DNA from: Metopolophium dirhodum
Lineage: Eukaryota; Arthropoda; Insecta; Hemiptera; Aphididae
Reading direction: 5' to 3'
DNA length: 64,000 bases
NCBI RefSeq assembly: GCF_019925205.1
Contig: NC_083566.1
Location: 37,083,558-37,147,557, forward strand
The notes under the pieces were generated by a model, which was not told where the DNA came from, searched no databases, and saw nothing but the letters and a program-made list of their open reading frames with translations. Positions 26,880-42,400 of this stretch are shown here, in pieces. The position numbers and the translations under genes were made by a program. Numbering within the stretch: the first letter of the stretch is position 1; the number at the start of each line of letters is the position of its first letter.

Positions 26880-29800
26880 TAAGTGCATTCAAATTTCGAG
26901 GACTTTAATTCACGGCAGAATGTTTGTTTAAGTATCCGAATCGTTCGTTATCAATAGTCTATACATAAATAATTCATAATACAAAGACAGAACATTTTGT
27001 AACGAAATCTTGTATTCAAACGAAAAATAACGATTTTCCCTCCAACAATTGTAGATATTATTTTGCAATTTAAAAAAATATTATCCACGAGGGTTTGAAA
27101 TATTTAGCCATTTTGTATAATATATAATTATTTTTCGTACAAACTACTAGATTTAGAAAATGTATAGGATCGTGCCACAAAAAAACGATCGTTCTAACCA
27201 TATATAATATATATTATATACCATGAACCTATTTTATATTTACTGTTATACTGTACGTAGAATTCACTTTTAAAGTTAATAACAATGGTATGATTTGATA
27301 ATTTATAAAGTTATAATATCAAATTATAATACGATGTTTTTTTTACAAAAAATTAGCTTGAAATAATGTAACCGGAATAGAAAAATAAATTACCTATAAC
27401 AATTATAAATAAATAATAAAATATCTTTAGAAATATAGTTGACACGCCGCCTCTGATAAGAACCGTTTTTTCGTATTCAATAGATTTATAGATGAATTCA
27501 AATTGATACGTCCATTATACATATTTTATACAGTGATAAACTCAATGACGAGGTACATTGATAAACTACTATACAGCTTACCTACTTCTCTGGATTTGTT
27601 AGCTTTTAATCGTATTTACAAAATGTTAATAGATAAATCTTTCGATTTAAGTAGTATACTTTTATGATAAAAACGGTTTACCACAACACAGTTTAACGTG
27701 TTCAGTGAATTTAATAATTTAAAATGATAATAATTTTGCATGACATGCATACATAAATTTATAGCGTTTTAGCGCGTTGTTATTCATCTTCTACTTTCGG
27801 TCGTGATTTCAAAATATTAATTCACGCCTTCGGCCGAAAAACGTCTGCGTGTGAATTATTATCGGTTTCGCAGATGCTCCTTTTTTCGCGTTACCGCGTT
27901 ACCCTCCCATTTACCATTAATAATTGAAACGGATTAAATCGTGATTCATTTTCATCCCTTGCTCGGCAAAATTACCCCAAATTAATTTATAATTTGGTTT
28001 TTGTTAGGTATGGTAAAAAAAAAAATATATCGAATAAGCAGATATACATAACATTTATTATACGACTGTGAACGAAAATTATATATCTATTTAATATATT
28101 TTTTTTGTTGCATTTTTTTTTTTTTTTTACGTAGCCAGGCATCAGAGAATATTGCAATAAGGACCACCGCGGCGGACGCTCACGCGCCACCGGTAGTCTC
28201 CCCTCGTTTAAACATCCGAACGGAAACCAATAGCCCGGTGACCGATAAATAACCGACTAATTCCGTAAAACGCGGCCGGGTTATAAATATTTATCCGAAC
28301 ATGTGTCCCTTTCACGCCCACCTTTGGCACCCGTAATACGCTATTCCTACCTCCACCCCCTCCACCATCGATCACACCACCTCCCTCACAACCGTCCCTT
28401 TACAGTTATACGTTTGCCGAGCTCCCGGGGTCGCGCGTTCAGACTGCTAATAAAAATACTACTTCAGCCTCTTTTCCTCCGTTGTAACGTATTGTTTTTC
28501 TCTACCCCACCTCCACCGTCACCACGCCGTGTTTGTCTCTCACGTTTTTTTCCCGACCTTTTTTTTCCAATTCATTTCCCTTCACAACCCCCCTCCCACC
28601 CCCCTTCTCACCCTACCACACCACTGCGTCGCCCGCAACACCCGACAACCGTAGTAAAAATAAAATGAAAACCTAATACAACAATGCGCTAAGTAGTGTT
28701 AAACAAACGTACTTGTGGCCGTATGAAACACTCCTGTCGATTTTCGAGCAATGTACCGGAACGCTGTTAACAACGGAGGGTTTTCGTCCGTGAAAATATT
28801 AAAAGCAAAAAAAAAATCTGAACAAATTAAATATTTATGTCGAAAAAATAAGTAAATTTTAAACTTCGTAATATTGTAATATAGTGTATATCTCACATAT
28901 TTTATACAAAGTCATATGTAATAATATATCCATGAAGAATTTTTGTAATATAAGATAACCCTGGTTCTTCACACGAGTTTTTCTCAGTGAGGCCCAGTAA
29001 TCTTGATGATATTAATTTAAATAAAAAATAAGAATTGTTGTATGTACAGCACAGCCGGTTATATAGTAGTAAGCATATTACTCTATTATCTCAGTACATT
29101 AAAAAAATATGGTAGCTGGTAACAATAATGCATTACATTATGTAAGAATAAGTTCTTCGAAAAAAAGTTAATTTTTTTTAATTAGCTAAGATGCTATTTA
29201 TTTTTTTATTGTAATAAATTATAAAAAAAAAACTTAGAGTTCAGAATAGTTTCTCTACTAAATAATTTCAAATATTTTTCATTGAGTTCATCAAATTCCT
29301 TCATTGTATCTAATGTGGATATGCATGTTTTCTTGTCATTGAAAAAAATCCATTAATTTTGATAGAAAGAAATATGTTCTATATTTTTTATTTAATATAC
29401 GAAAACTTAAAACATTTTTATTAATTTGAAGAATAAGCATATATTTATCATTCATTTTATATCAGATATTAAAGTTAATGAAGTTACAATAGCTTTGAAA
29501 TTATAGTTATAATTCAAGTGCTTGTATCATTATTTCAATAAGATTCTGTTGTATATTAATATTAGTGTTTCTTCTTTTTTGAATTAGTGGTTTCTTGACT
29601 AGGTATAAAAATGAAATGTTATAACTTATAAGAATAATTCCGGTAAAAATCCATCTAAATTTGAATGTCTGATTATATATTTACCTATTTTAAGTAATAA
29701 TGTATTAAAGTGTTAATGTCCGAATGTAAACATATTTAACTGTTTTTTTTATTCTATACTATTGTCTTATTAGGATAATTAATATACTAACGAGTTAGAA

Positions 29801-32800
29801 TGATTTACCAAATAAATATTGTAATACCATTGTCAGAAAGCAGCACAACCACACAATAATTATAAGAAGACGTTTTTAGCAGTACCTATTTAATAATTAA
29901 AACATAAATTTTCGTTTAGAAACTTGAGAAGGAAGAAAATTGCCTTTACGAGTACACAACGATTTCAATATCCTAACAACTAAATGGATCGTGACGTCTC
30001 GGTGCGTCCAGTTTCCTCTTCTAAAATGTCACCCTCAGGTATAAAAATGTTGAAATTGTATTTTTTTCTCTTATTTTTCATCCCTCTATTTCTTTGCATC
30101 ACCACCCATAAGGACTTAGGCCATGCCATTGTCCCAGCACCGAATACTTGCACTCGGATTTTCCACTCTGCCTACCGTCTAACGGGTTTTCCGCCCCACC
30201 GTCATAATATCCTCACAATCCAATGACATTTTCTACCCCATTGAAAAAATCTTTTTTTTTCATCGTTCTGACCTCCTTGCCATCGCTTGCTCATTCTTTC
30301 CGCTCACCACCCGCGTCCGCTCATACCATCGGTGCTTTTGTTAGCACCAGAATAAGCCTCCTCCCATGCCTTCCGGCGTTCTTTGCGCGTAATCGGGACA
30401 CAGTCGTTTGGTTCATCTCAGAAGCCCCATTAACGCTAAGTGTCCGATGAATACGGTCCAGGACGAGAGAGAGGTGAGTGGGTAGACACTAACAAAATAT
30501 TCTCATTCCACCTCACTCCTGTGTTCAACGTAGACACACAGGTTTAGCAAGCAACACCTTAAAGTTCTCTCATTCTCGCTATATTGATTAAATAAAAAAA
30601 GAAATCCTTACTTTTGCGTGTAACTAAATTCACTATTTGAAAAAGAAAGGGGCAGAAATAATTTTATTGTAAACTACTGATAATATATCATATAATACTC
30701 ACTACTAAATACTACTAATAATATAATAAGGCAACTATTTCAGTATAAATCTTGACCACCTATGTAGCAAATGTATTTAAATTACTTTATCGTTATGTTA
30801 TATGTATAAATCATGTTATATCAATAAATCATGTTTAAACATTAAATTTTTTTATTATTTTATAAGTTATAACCATCGGAGAATATAATATGTATTTAAA
30901 ATATAGATTTATACAAATATAAAATATATGTATGCAAGAAATGCAAATTCAACAAATTCAAGCATTTTTAACACATTTTAGTTATCAATTATCATATAGA
31001 TAAAGGAATAATTTCATATCCATACCATTATCTTCTTATCAGTTTCGCTGCATGTTTATGAGCATTTATGGTAATTATAATTGCTTATTCACATGCACAT
31101 TTCGAACATTTTTAGTGCGAACATTACCAAAACCTAATAACTAATAATAAGCACATTTATTTGTCTTTCAATAATTGTAATTTAATTTTTATTTAATCAT
31201 ATATTTTTGTTCGTTATTATGGTAAGTAAATTAAAAAATGATCTCCTTATATATTAGAGAATTTGTCAGTAATTTTAATTGCATATTTGCTAGCATATTA
31301 TGAACATTTATATTTGCAATTTATTCCAGATCCTCTTTATTATACTGAATTGCCATAAATTGATAAGTATAATAATATAGTACTAACTATAATCCTTATT
31401 TAGAAAGTATAAATGTTTCTTATTATTATACGCATTAATTATAAACACCTAGTAACTGTATAATATATATGCTAACCTAACCTTCCATTCTTTTAAACGT
31501 TCATTTTTCTTTTAGTATTGCAATAAGCCTTCTCTGCCAAAAATAATCAAAGCACATCATTTTCGATGGAAATATGAATACATTGTTCATTAATGAATCT
31601 TAATATAGATTAACCCAATTTCTTGATTGACAAAAAAAAAATCGACAGCCAAAGGGATTTTGTTTCTTTGCTTTGATTATAATATGAATAATGAAATGAA
31701 AATTGTTCATGGCAAAACGTCCCTGTTATCTTTGAAATTATTTTAAAAATGTAATTCTTAATAATTATAATTTAATTATAATAATATTTACTAAAAAACT
31801 AAATAATGAATTTGACTATTTAAAATAGATATTTTGAAACTATACATAATTAAAATGTTATTATAGATACAGAATATAGAGTTAATTTTATGTGCAGTTT
31901 TATCGGAGTAACCAGTTACACTATTAAATGATTAAATATTGACTACAGATACAATTTGTATTAATTGTCGATTATTCATACTATAACTAAGCTAAAAATA
32001 GTATAATATTATGTCGTTGCCATTTCCAGAAAACAGATATTTTTTTACGACATGGAGATCTTACATAACCGGTTAGTTTTCAAAACAGTGTAATGATTTA
32101 CACAAATTATATTATAATTCTATATTCTAGTTTAAACTAATTGTAGATAGAACGTAAGTAGATACTACCTTCCAAAGTATAACTGTCCATTATTCGTAAA
32201 CAATACTAAAATATGCATAAGTACAACTGTGTTTTGTCAACCCTCACCAAGACAATAGTAGTTCATAACTATTATTTGCATTTTAGTTCTTTAAAAATAG
32301 TAATATTATAACAAAATAAATGAAAAGTAGAATCCATTGATGATCTGTACAAAAGTTTAAAGTTAACGACCGAATTAGTTTTCTTCCACGATTATAATTT
32401 CTAACGAGAATATTGTCACAACTTTGGCTAAATTTATTAAAATATATTCGTTCAGTTAGAATAAACAGTAAACACATTCCATGAAGATTAGTAACTTTAT
32501 TAATTAAACTTAAAGTCGCTAAGGAATTATCACTAGCTTATTGAGAATTAAGTATACTTTTAAAAATATAATTAATTTTAGGGTTATAAATTACAACAAA
32601 AAAACTTTTGTATACTGTGGCTGATTTTTTGGAGAATAAGTAAACTGTGTTTGCCAGATTATGATATCATCTACAGCCACCAAGTAAAATAAAGTTTTAA
32701 AATTAAAAACTAAAAACAATTAAAACATAACTGTAAATATTAATTAGTAGACATTACATATACAAAGTAGTAATAATTACCATAACAAAGAATGAATATA

Positions 32801-33120
32801 TTATAATTTTATATTAATTAATGTGAGTGCACTACACATATAATATAAAACACATTTTAGTATATTCAACAAAAAATGTATCACTGCTTATTAAATAAAT
32901 CGGATTTAATATAATATTTAACCCTGACAACTAGGTGAATATAGCCTTCCATTTTTATCAAAACATCACCCGAAACTAATTGTATGTACTGTATATATAC
33001 CATTTCATGGTAGCTTTTTTGAAAATTCCAAATTAATGTGTACCTTCCTTCAAGTGTGATAATTTTGTTAGAATCTAAATTAGGAATGATTTGCTATTAA
33101 TATAATTATTGTAGTATATA
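26880..33120. other. Host DNA, no gene identified; GC-richer islands
   Basis: Two islands, about 28,130-28,660 and 29,980-30,480, are richer in C than the rest. The frames in them are pyrimidine-tract artefacts rich in Pro/Ser/His (e.g. a PSHPPSHP-like stretch at about 28,600). They could be gene-proximal or unique sequence. The rest is A+T-rich with no recognisable feature. Confidence 0.45.
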
Positions 33121-33478
33121 GAGTGTCCCATGAGGATATATCCATTAGCCGCAGAGGGAGATAAAAACCGGTTTTTAGCCATTTCACCTATAAACTGAAA
33201 AAGAAATGATTAAAAATCATGAGATTAATCAAAATAAATTGTTGAAAGGTCAAAATATTCAGAAAAATAAACTCTATAACATGGATGTTTTCAATTGTTT
33301 CAAAAATAAAAAATACATTTTTAACTTTTTTGCAAAAAATTTATTTAAATTAAAAAATAAAAATATATGTAATCCGTGTCTCCCACGTTAGTTTAATAAA
33401 ATAAAAAAAAAAAAACAGATTAATGATATATTTATTATCCAGGAGATATTGCGATGGGTAAATCCTCGTGGGACACTC
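33121..33478. mobile_element. MITE with 25-bp terminal inverted repeats (GAGTGTCCC ends), probable TA target
   Basis: GAGTGTCCCATGAGGATATA (from 33121) faces its near reverse complement ending at 33478; the 25-bp arms differ at three positions. TA dinucleotides lie just outside both ends, as in Tc1/mariner-derived MITEs. The 358-bp body is A+T-rich and the short frame inside is not a gene. Confidence 0.7.
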
Positions 33479-34032
33479 AGTATAAATATGTATAATTCGT
33501 GAAGAATTACAACGGTCATCTCCGTAAATGCGATTATTTTAAATCAGTATAACATAATTTTATGCGACGCATGCTTACGTTAAGTTCAAAAATAAATAAT
33601 GGATTCTCGCAGATAATATAAATCGCATTCTCAATACTAACATTTCCTGCAATATATTTCATACTTTGGTACATTTTTATTTTTTGAATGTATTTTTATA
33701 CTGAGTTACCAATACTATCGTACCAATCGCATGTTGTACATTTTTGTGTGACATTTTTCTGCCATAATATTATGTGTCATAACTCACTAATAATAGTAAT
33801 TATGAAACTTCTGAGTCGTGGTATTTTTACTAACTGAATACCGCAGGTGTATGAAATTATTGTTTCTACATCCTTCGTACTAGTCACATTGGCACACTGC
33901 GACCGTAACAATGGTATTGGTAAATTTTATAGAATTGAACATTAGTTAGACTTAACTAGTCAGTAGTCACTCAGTGTCTCAATCCTGTCTTAAATATAGG
34001 TAGTTAATTGGAAAATGCTTGGTGTTTTATGT

Positions 34033-34424
34033 AGTGCTCGAATTGGTGGGGGGGAGGGGTGTGCAGGAGAACGGATCAAAATTATTTATGTTATAAGTTT
34101 ATTAATTAATTATAATATAACCATGACGTGTTTTGTCCATATAGTCAGTAGTTCACAGTTCATAGATCATAATATACAAGTATATTATCTAAGGCACAGA
34201 TACTGATGTGTACTATCTCAAATCGTGTTCCAAATGAAATGTTATCAGTTTCAGTTATACGCGGTTATCATTTGTCGGTGTTTTTGAATATTTTTATACC
34301 CAGGAACGTGGGGGGGGGGGGGTGGGCCCCTTACGGGTCTGTGTTGAATAATTGCATCCTTGGAACGCAGTTTTTAAATCGTTGGATTGAGCTCCTCTAC
34401 TTAATTTTTCCCAATTCGAGCACT
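34033..34424. mobile_element. Non-autonomous element with AGTGCTCGAATTGG terminal inverted repeats, 392 bp
   Basis: A perfect 14-bp inverted repeat, AGTGCTCGAATTGG at 34033-34046 and its complement at 34411-34424. The left end runs into a G-rich tract; inside is a 13-base G run (34,310-34,322) followed by GTGGGCCCC. I remember elements with this end and G-rich flank as common in aphids. No transposase. Confidence 0.65.
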
Positions 34425-34429
34425 GGTCG

Positions 34430-37400
34430 TAAGTATTAATTAATTATAACTTAAATAATAGAGGTAGGTACTTAAATATTTTTAAATATAAGAGGCAACT
34501 ATACTCGTTGTATGAAACAGTGATAGATAGAATAAAACATGAGTATAACATATTATTATATTATAAATAAAAATAAAATATGATACGACGCATAATTTCC
34601 CGGTCTCTTTGATGAAGGAGATGCGGTAACTCGATGTGTCTTGTCATATATATATATTTATATATATAAGCATAAGTTTGAATCCCATAGAAATGAGTTT
34701 TACTGTTACTATACACAAGACACGCAGGTGGTCGGATATTCGTTTCCCATTAGGTTTCCCATTAGGTAGTCGTGTGTAGCCGGGTGTGGCCAAGTCTTAA
34801 TCCATTGATTATTGTCTCTTTTTTTCTAGAGGTTCCGGCAGACTGCCGTGGTATTATATTTAGTTTTAGTTCGTTTAGATTTGTATTTTTGATTTGCCCA
34901 ATAGTTTTTTAAGTGTTGAGTTATATGTTATATTTTAAAATATTTGTACACAGAAAATAGTATTTATTAGGAATTATTATACATTGGGGTTTAAACCAGT
35001 GTCACAACTAATATATTTATTTTTTACGCGTGTTTGGCTGTTCCAACATCTCTTTTTACTAGGTAGGTACTTGATTAATAATTTAAAGTAACGACTGTAT
35101 CATTTCACATGAGACCACTAAAAGTTGGTATACAATTTATGTGTTACCTATATATTTATTGTATTTCGTTAGTGATGGTACCTACGTTTATAATATATGA
35201 AAACAATATAATTATTATAATATTATATAATATATTTCATCGTATTATGGATATTATGTACACCAAACGATTTAGGCTCATTCAGACATAATATATTTTA
35301 AATGCGTATGTTATCTCGTGTCTTCGAAAATAACAAAAAATTAAAAATCCTAAATAAACTATTAACCAAGTATGCTTAGATTTTCTTATAATATGATCAT
35401 GTAAAATAATTAAATTTGAATAATACAAAAATTATGATATCATGACATTGTGGATAGGCTTTTTAGGTAGGTGCACGTACGCACGCGCGTTTGTGGTAGG
35501 TTCTGTTTTTCTAGTATATGATAAATCTTAAATTTGATATAGCAGACTCTATTTTACTACAGTAAAATAATTACTGTCAATTTTTTTTATATATTTATAA
35601 TTTGGGAGTAACAGATCGTTTTTACTATCTATATAAAATAATCATATTAGGCTGCATCAATTAATTCATTTTACTTAATATTATTATAAATTCATCTTTA
35701 TAACAGTCACTTATGCATTTTAACTCAACCACGGTTCACTTCAAGTACCTACATATAAATTATAAACAGTTTTTAGGTATAAGCATAATATTATTTAATT
35801 CATTGCAATACTTTTAAATTTGGTTAGTAAAAAATAGCTTTGTATAATGGATCATCCAAATAATACTGTAAGAGACTATTAATAAAAATATATAGGTATT
35901 GTAAGTAACGAAATACCACAATATTCTTGGATAAAAACAAAACCGGGTACCTGCACTATGTACATTCCGAAAATACCATTACATAAACATTAAATTGCCC
36001 ATATTTTGATTTGTATTCCACTAAACTACGTCCATACATTTTTTTCATTCCAATTAATGATAAAAAATAATGGTCCTTGAAAAAGGTTAGATATTCTTGT
36101 TGATATTATTATGAATTTAGCTTTATTATCATTGACACATAAATTTGTTATGATATTATGATAAATATTCAAATCTGTAATGTGAAAAAAATTAATTATC
36201 TCAGTAAATCTTTTAATTTTATCGTATGGAAGTTATGTATATTATGTTATCATTTGTATAATAAAAACCAAACATAAATGGACAACAATCAAAAAGGTAT
36301 TAATGGATAATTATTATTTTGATTTTTTTTTAGTTTTTATAGTTTAAAACATTTAGTTTTATGTGTCGTTAATTTTATAATATTTTACTTACGAATATAA
36401 CATTATGGACTACAACAATTTAAATCGTTGATTTTCATAATAAAACGTGTGGAATTTGAAAATATATATATAAACTTCTATTGGAGTACCTACCTATATT
36501 TGATATGTTACAATATATTATATTATTATGTTAATCATTTATATATATATTTAAACATTGTAGTTAGTTACCTATATTTTTTTATAATAATACCGAATTA
36601 TAGGAAAACTTTTGACTTTAGAAACCTTAACCCCCAAAACGGAAACTTCAGGCTAAACGTGAATCATTAGAGTAAGTTTATAGATGATTATTATTTGTTA
36701 TATGCATATTATATAGAACTGATTTATTTCAAATAGTTGTATATTGAATACAATTTGAAACCTTTAATTCATAGCTTGTTTCATGAGCAATATAAAACCA
36801 GATTAATACTTATAATAGTATTTTTTGAGTTTCGCTCAAGTTTGTTTTTTGAATCTAATGGCTCACCAATGGTGCAAAAATAAAATAATAATGTATTGAC
36901 TTATGAAGCGTAATTGTAAAAATATATCAGCATATCAGCATACCTGTATATTTTTTTTTTTACTTGGATATTTATGTCCATAGTAGTACATTATTATTAT
37001 TTTTTTTTTTTAATAATAATATCAACTATGTACATCAATTATACAATTCACTATTCAACAATGTAACTATATTACTATAATTATTGATATTATTTATATC
37101 ATAACTATATGTATATATATTTAGTATAATTTAGACTATACCACATTATACAGCAGCTGTTGCTACTCGTAGCGTCAATATTAAGCTATACAACTTGACA
37201 TTTATTATTATCTGTTATACCTTTATATTGTTATTATTATAATTACTTAAATTATCATATTCAAATTGTTAAAAATGTACCTTTCTAATTAATATCAATA
37301 GATGTAGATAGCCATGGCTAGGAACATCTTATATTATATTAATAAAAAAAAGACTATAATATAAGTAATCACTTTTAGTACAATTAATGTTTTTTTCTAC

Positions 37401-39120
37401 TATTTTTAAAATTTAATTGTTAATTGTGAATATAACATAGTTCAATTTTAAATACAATTGTACTATTATGTGTGTGCAATAATATAATAGTAATAGGCAC
37501 ATAATATAATTATTTATAGAATGCAATTGAGAATTTCTCAAAAAATATTCAAAAATACTGTTATTTTGTAGAAAGAAGTAACCCTTTTAGAACTTCAGTG
37601 ACCAAAGTATTATAATTTAATCATTTTTGCGAGTCTTTATTTCGATGTATAAGGATTCACGCATGGATGCAAGTGTTGTTTCAAGTTTCTTATTGATTAC
37701 TGATGAAACTAAATCAGTAATGATATAACTTTTGGTTAATATAATTGATTGTAAAAAAAATATGTGTAAATGATAAAATTCCGTTGGAAATACATTTTGT
37801 GTAGTAACCTAAATTTAAAATAATTTTTATTCCTAAAATTATTTAACTCATGCAATTTTTCCCAACGATATTATTTAAGAAATAAATTATATAGACTAAA
37901 AAAATTAGGAATGAATATATAAATAACTAAGTTTTCAATCAATTAATTTACGTACAATACAAAATATATATATTTAAAACTAAATTAAAAGTATTTACAA
38001 GTTTTTTAGCATAACTCTACAACTTTTGAACAAATATAGAAGATATTCTATATAAAAGTTTCATATTGGGTATCTATAGTTATATTGGTTTTCTGATAAA
38101 CTAAAAAAGCTAATCTTCAATAACAGAAGTTTTATCTGTATATAACATATATTTTGATTATTTATATGTATTTTTATTTACAATTTTTTTTTTAATAAAT
38201 GTAATAATTAGATCGCCTAATTAGTCGATACACAACTCCTATTTTTAATGAAAAAAACTTTAAAAACTGTTTTAAAGTTTACCAAATATAAGCTTAATAT
38301 TGAATATCAGTAAAATGTATATGTTTCAGTCAATATTCTGGCTTCAACTATGGAAAAAGTTTCGGAAACAGTGTTTTTATTCCTCAAAATATAAGTTCAA
38401 TGAACTTCTGAAAACAGTGTGATTTCGTATAGGTACATTTATTACATAAACAATAGTAAATATTACATTCGAAGATATTTAAATAATTAATTAGTTGTCA
38501 ATAAAAAGTAAAAATACATAGTATAAACATTCATTGAATTAATAAAAATAATATTGTAATATGTAGGTATTGCAATTCAGTAAAATACATTTTATGGAGT
38601 TAATAATTATTGTAAAATAAAATTAAATTTAATTCCAAGAAAGATTAAAACAAAATTGTTATTGTTTTTTAAAAATATGAGATAATTTGTCATTTTTGGT
38701 ATAATAAATTGCGTTTGTATTGGTAGAGTTTTCAAATCTGAAAAAAAATTTATGAATGATGATGACTTAGTGAAACTAAGTTATGGTATATCATAATATA
38801 CTACTCTCACTATCTGTCACTTTATTTATTATTAATGATTCCTACATTTTTGATGTGAAGGATTCTTCATTCCTTTAAGAACACTTATATATTATGTTAA
38901 ATAATAGTTATACTTAAAGGTGCGATAAAAATGTAATGGGAACGTATACAAATACATACAATTCAAGTAAACTATTTTTTTGCTTATTGTTATATATAAT
39001 TTACTTAAACCACTTAATGGGTTAACACAATGTATACAAAGTATGGCATTAAGATTTTTATAACTGTGCAATTGCTTTTACCTAACATGCATTGGTCCTG
39101 GCAACAATATAAAACAAAAA
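34430..39120. other. Host intergenic DNA, no gene seen
   Basis: Very A+T-rich, with short (TA)n and poly-T tracts. Frames of 60-80 codons here are rich in Ile/Tyr/Phe/Leu as expected by chance. I see no splice-site-bounded coding segment, RNA gene or structured repeat. Confidence 0.5.
34743..34766. repeat. Two tandem copies of TTTCCCATTAGG
   Basis: A perfect 12-bp duplication, probably replication slippage. The surrounding 34,430-39,120 is A+T-rich host DNA without a supported gene. Confidence 0.6.
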
Positions 39121-39186
39121 AAACACTCACACACACACACAACATTGTAAAACCAATACATTCTTTCGCTCCACTCAGAATCTAAA
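39121..39186 (-). mobile_element. Fragment of the GATTCTGAG repeat family
   Basis: On the minus strand the sequence reads TTTTAGATTCTGAGTGGAGC and continues with AATGTATTGGTTTTACAATG and a TG-rich tract. It is clearly the same end as the element at 55180 (+). Only this end is seen here; the (AC)n run is part of it. Confidence 0.6.
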
Positions 39187-39189
39187 ATG

Positions 39190-42100
39190 CGTAAATGAAT
39201 ATTTAAGTTTAAATTTTAATTTAATAAGTACTTATACCTAATACTATAATACAGTTACAATAAGCAATATGTCGATGTTCGGATAATAATACATTTTTAT
39301 AAATTAAGTATGGTGGGTGGTCAGTGGCCAGGGTGGCTTTTGAACATTCTGACATATTAAAGGATTAATTATTTTTTTTTAATACAAAATGATATATTTA
39401 TTTTAAATGTGTACTTTAAAAGTTTAAAAAAACATTATTGCTATGATAAAATAAATTTTTTCTTTATAGTCAGTTTAATATGATAATTGTTGTATATAGG
39501 CACGTTTCTATAACCGTGATGGTGTTCTATTCCAAATAAATAATATATCAACAAGGTAAACATGATAATATGCAGACATTAATTAAGAACGCAAGCACCT
39601 ATATGAAAAAATATATTTCATTTAATGAATAGCACCTAAAGTAATCCATTTATGAATAATAAAGTTATACAGATTACCACTTATAAGCCAACTTTAGACA
39701 TACATAATTTACATAAATCATCAGCTACACCCTTATTATTACAGTACAATATATTTTAGTTAACAGAAACATTATCAAAATACTCTTGTCAAAGATTATT
39801 AAAATTAAAATAGAAATTACATAAATTAGGTAGGAAACTCAGATTATATATTATAAACATTTTAAAGGATAATATAAGCATCCCTTATGTTAAATTCAGT
39901 AAAACACGACCTAATTACATATTAGAAAACCAAACTATTATGTCAGTCATATATGAATTTTTTTTATTTAATTTATTATATTTTTATGCAGATAAACAAT
40001 TTTGTTAGTAATAGTAAAAAAAAATGATATTTATATTTATAAAAATATAGGTACCTATTATTTCGTAAAGTATATAGACAAATAAAACATTATTGTTGGT
40101 ACCTTTTAATGAAATAACTCTGGATATAATAATGAATACTACTTACTCAATTTCATAAAGGTAATTTATAAGTTTAAATAAAAATTATATTTTTTCTTAC
40201 AAAATATAGTATGGTAAAAATAGCAAACAAACAATGAGATAACGTGGTAAAAATACACTCGATGTCAACTGTTAAGTCGACACTTTTTTAATTTTATAAA
40301 ATAAAAATATAAAGAAAAATTAATATATAAAATGGTTTTGCCATTTCGCGGTTTTTTATCGCACTTTTTTCAAATAGACTAAACGAAGAACCCGTAAACT
40401 TTTAGAGAAACTTAAACATTAATAAACGCATTTTAAGGTGACATACAAATGTCAACAGGCTTTATTGTATCAAAGTTTCCTAGCAAACAGAATCGAGAAA
40501 ACGATTTCCTGTTAGTTGCGCTATCCCAAAGGCTATGCCTGTTATATATTCATCAAAACACGAACAAGAAAAACGAATTTAAAGTTTTTAGATCAATATA
40601 AATAGTTTAAATTCTAAAACATTGGTTTCTTTACGATATCAAAATGTTTATTAAGACTGTAACAAATAACCATCATATTTGGTAATTATAAATTGTAAAG
40701 CTGCAGAATGTACCTAGGTACATAAAGTAATTAAACTCTTGTTAAAAAAAAAAAATGGTATATTGAATTTGGATGGATAGGTTTATTAAACGTAATTATT
40801 TTCAGTTGATTAGAATTATTTGAAAAGTTAAATAAATAAAGGGTAATAGTAGATAAATTTAAAAAAAAAGAAAATTTTTTTTATCATACTGGTTTAACCA
40901 ATTCTAAAGTGAAAACTATAATGACATATTAATAAACATTATTTTGATTTTGACAAACCATTTTCGTTTCTTGCATAATTTATATATTTATATCATAACG
41001 AATTAACCCAAGGAGGAATAACAGTAAATTAATAATTTTCAATAACTATTCTATAATATGGATATGAGTTTTTGATATTTACAGAAAATAATAAACAATA
41101 TAGTCGCTTGCAATAATTAATATTATGAAACTTCATATTCAATCAAAACCTAAAAATAAGATTAAAAACAAATCAATTTAAATCAGTTTTCTTCGTCGTA
41201 AAATATAAACTGATTACTTTGACATTATTACCTATATTATTTATATGCAATATAGGTATTATTGATATTCGACTTAAGTCATAAATATAGTCAGTTGATA
41301 TTTTAATGGCTTTAAAATAAAACTTTGTATTTTTTCATAAAAGTGTAGCTAAAAATCATATTTGTTTAGCCACAGAATGTTATAATTTCAATAATACATT
41401 TTTAATTTTATAATATGGTAATAATATTTATAAAAGAAAATTGCGAATAATAAACAATCAGTAAACGCACTAACGCCTCTATTTAAATTGTCAAAAGAAA
41501 TATTTTTGAAATCTATGAACATTATTCATTAATATTAAAGAAAAAATTAACTTTGTTAAAATTATCAAGGTATATAGGTTTAATTTTTAATTATATTTAA
41601 GAACCTCAGATTTATCAAAGAAAGAAATTTAATTATTACATTTACAATCATAAATACCAAAGGCAGGTTATCTATTGGCTATTTTAGGTGTTAATAAATA
41701 CTTATATTTTTCTTTTTTTTTAACTAACGAGATTTAACATACATTATTATATCTCAACAATTAAAATTACAGTTACATAGAAAATATAACATTCATACAT
41801 TTAAAATGTTTAAACATATTAGCGTATTTATAAGTACCTAGTGGTCATTATATATTATATAATATAATCATTAATTAAAACTGACACATTAAACACAATT
41901 AGAATTTAGCGATATTAATTATGGGATGGTAATATCATTTCATGCAGTAGAATAGATACCTATTATTATAACGATGATATATTAGACGAAAATAAGTTGA
42001 GAAGATGTATGGAGGGATAAATACTCACGTTCCTAATAATTATGATTTTCAATTTTTCATAACCATTTTAAGCTTGACAAATTGTATTGCTTAAATTTAG

Positions 42101-42400
42101 AATTACCAACAGTAATCTTACTTAATGTAAATATTGTATGTATATAGTTCTATAATATTATTATTATAATTTATAATAAATAATTATGAAAATGCACTTA
42201 CGAATATATACTATACTATATCGTTTTTCAATAATCATTATCTTCAGAAAAACGATTTTTTCTTGTACAATTTACGCGTAATATAAATAAATGTTCAAAG
42301 TTGGACATCAGAAAAAAATATCCAATTTTAAACGGTCCCAACCAACCATCGCATTACGTACTATACTGATTCGACATGTCCGTTGTTCATACTAGAGATT
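39190..42400. other. Host intergenic DNA, no gene seen
   Basis: A+T-rich. Nothing in it is supported as a gene, RNA or repeat, apart from short homopolymer tracts. Confidence 0.5.

Noticed and set aside
28303..28668. 121-codon Pro/Ser/His-rich frame
   Set aside because: It is read through a C-rich pyrimidine tract; low complexity, no splice sites, no known domain.
29984..30450. Two overlapping frames, one with a hydrophobic segment that looks like a signal peptide
   Set aside because: The hydrophobic part comes from a poly-T tract; no conserved motif and no continuation.
33206..33391. 61-codon Lys/Asn-rich frame
   Set aside because: Lies wholly inside the MITE at 33121-33478.
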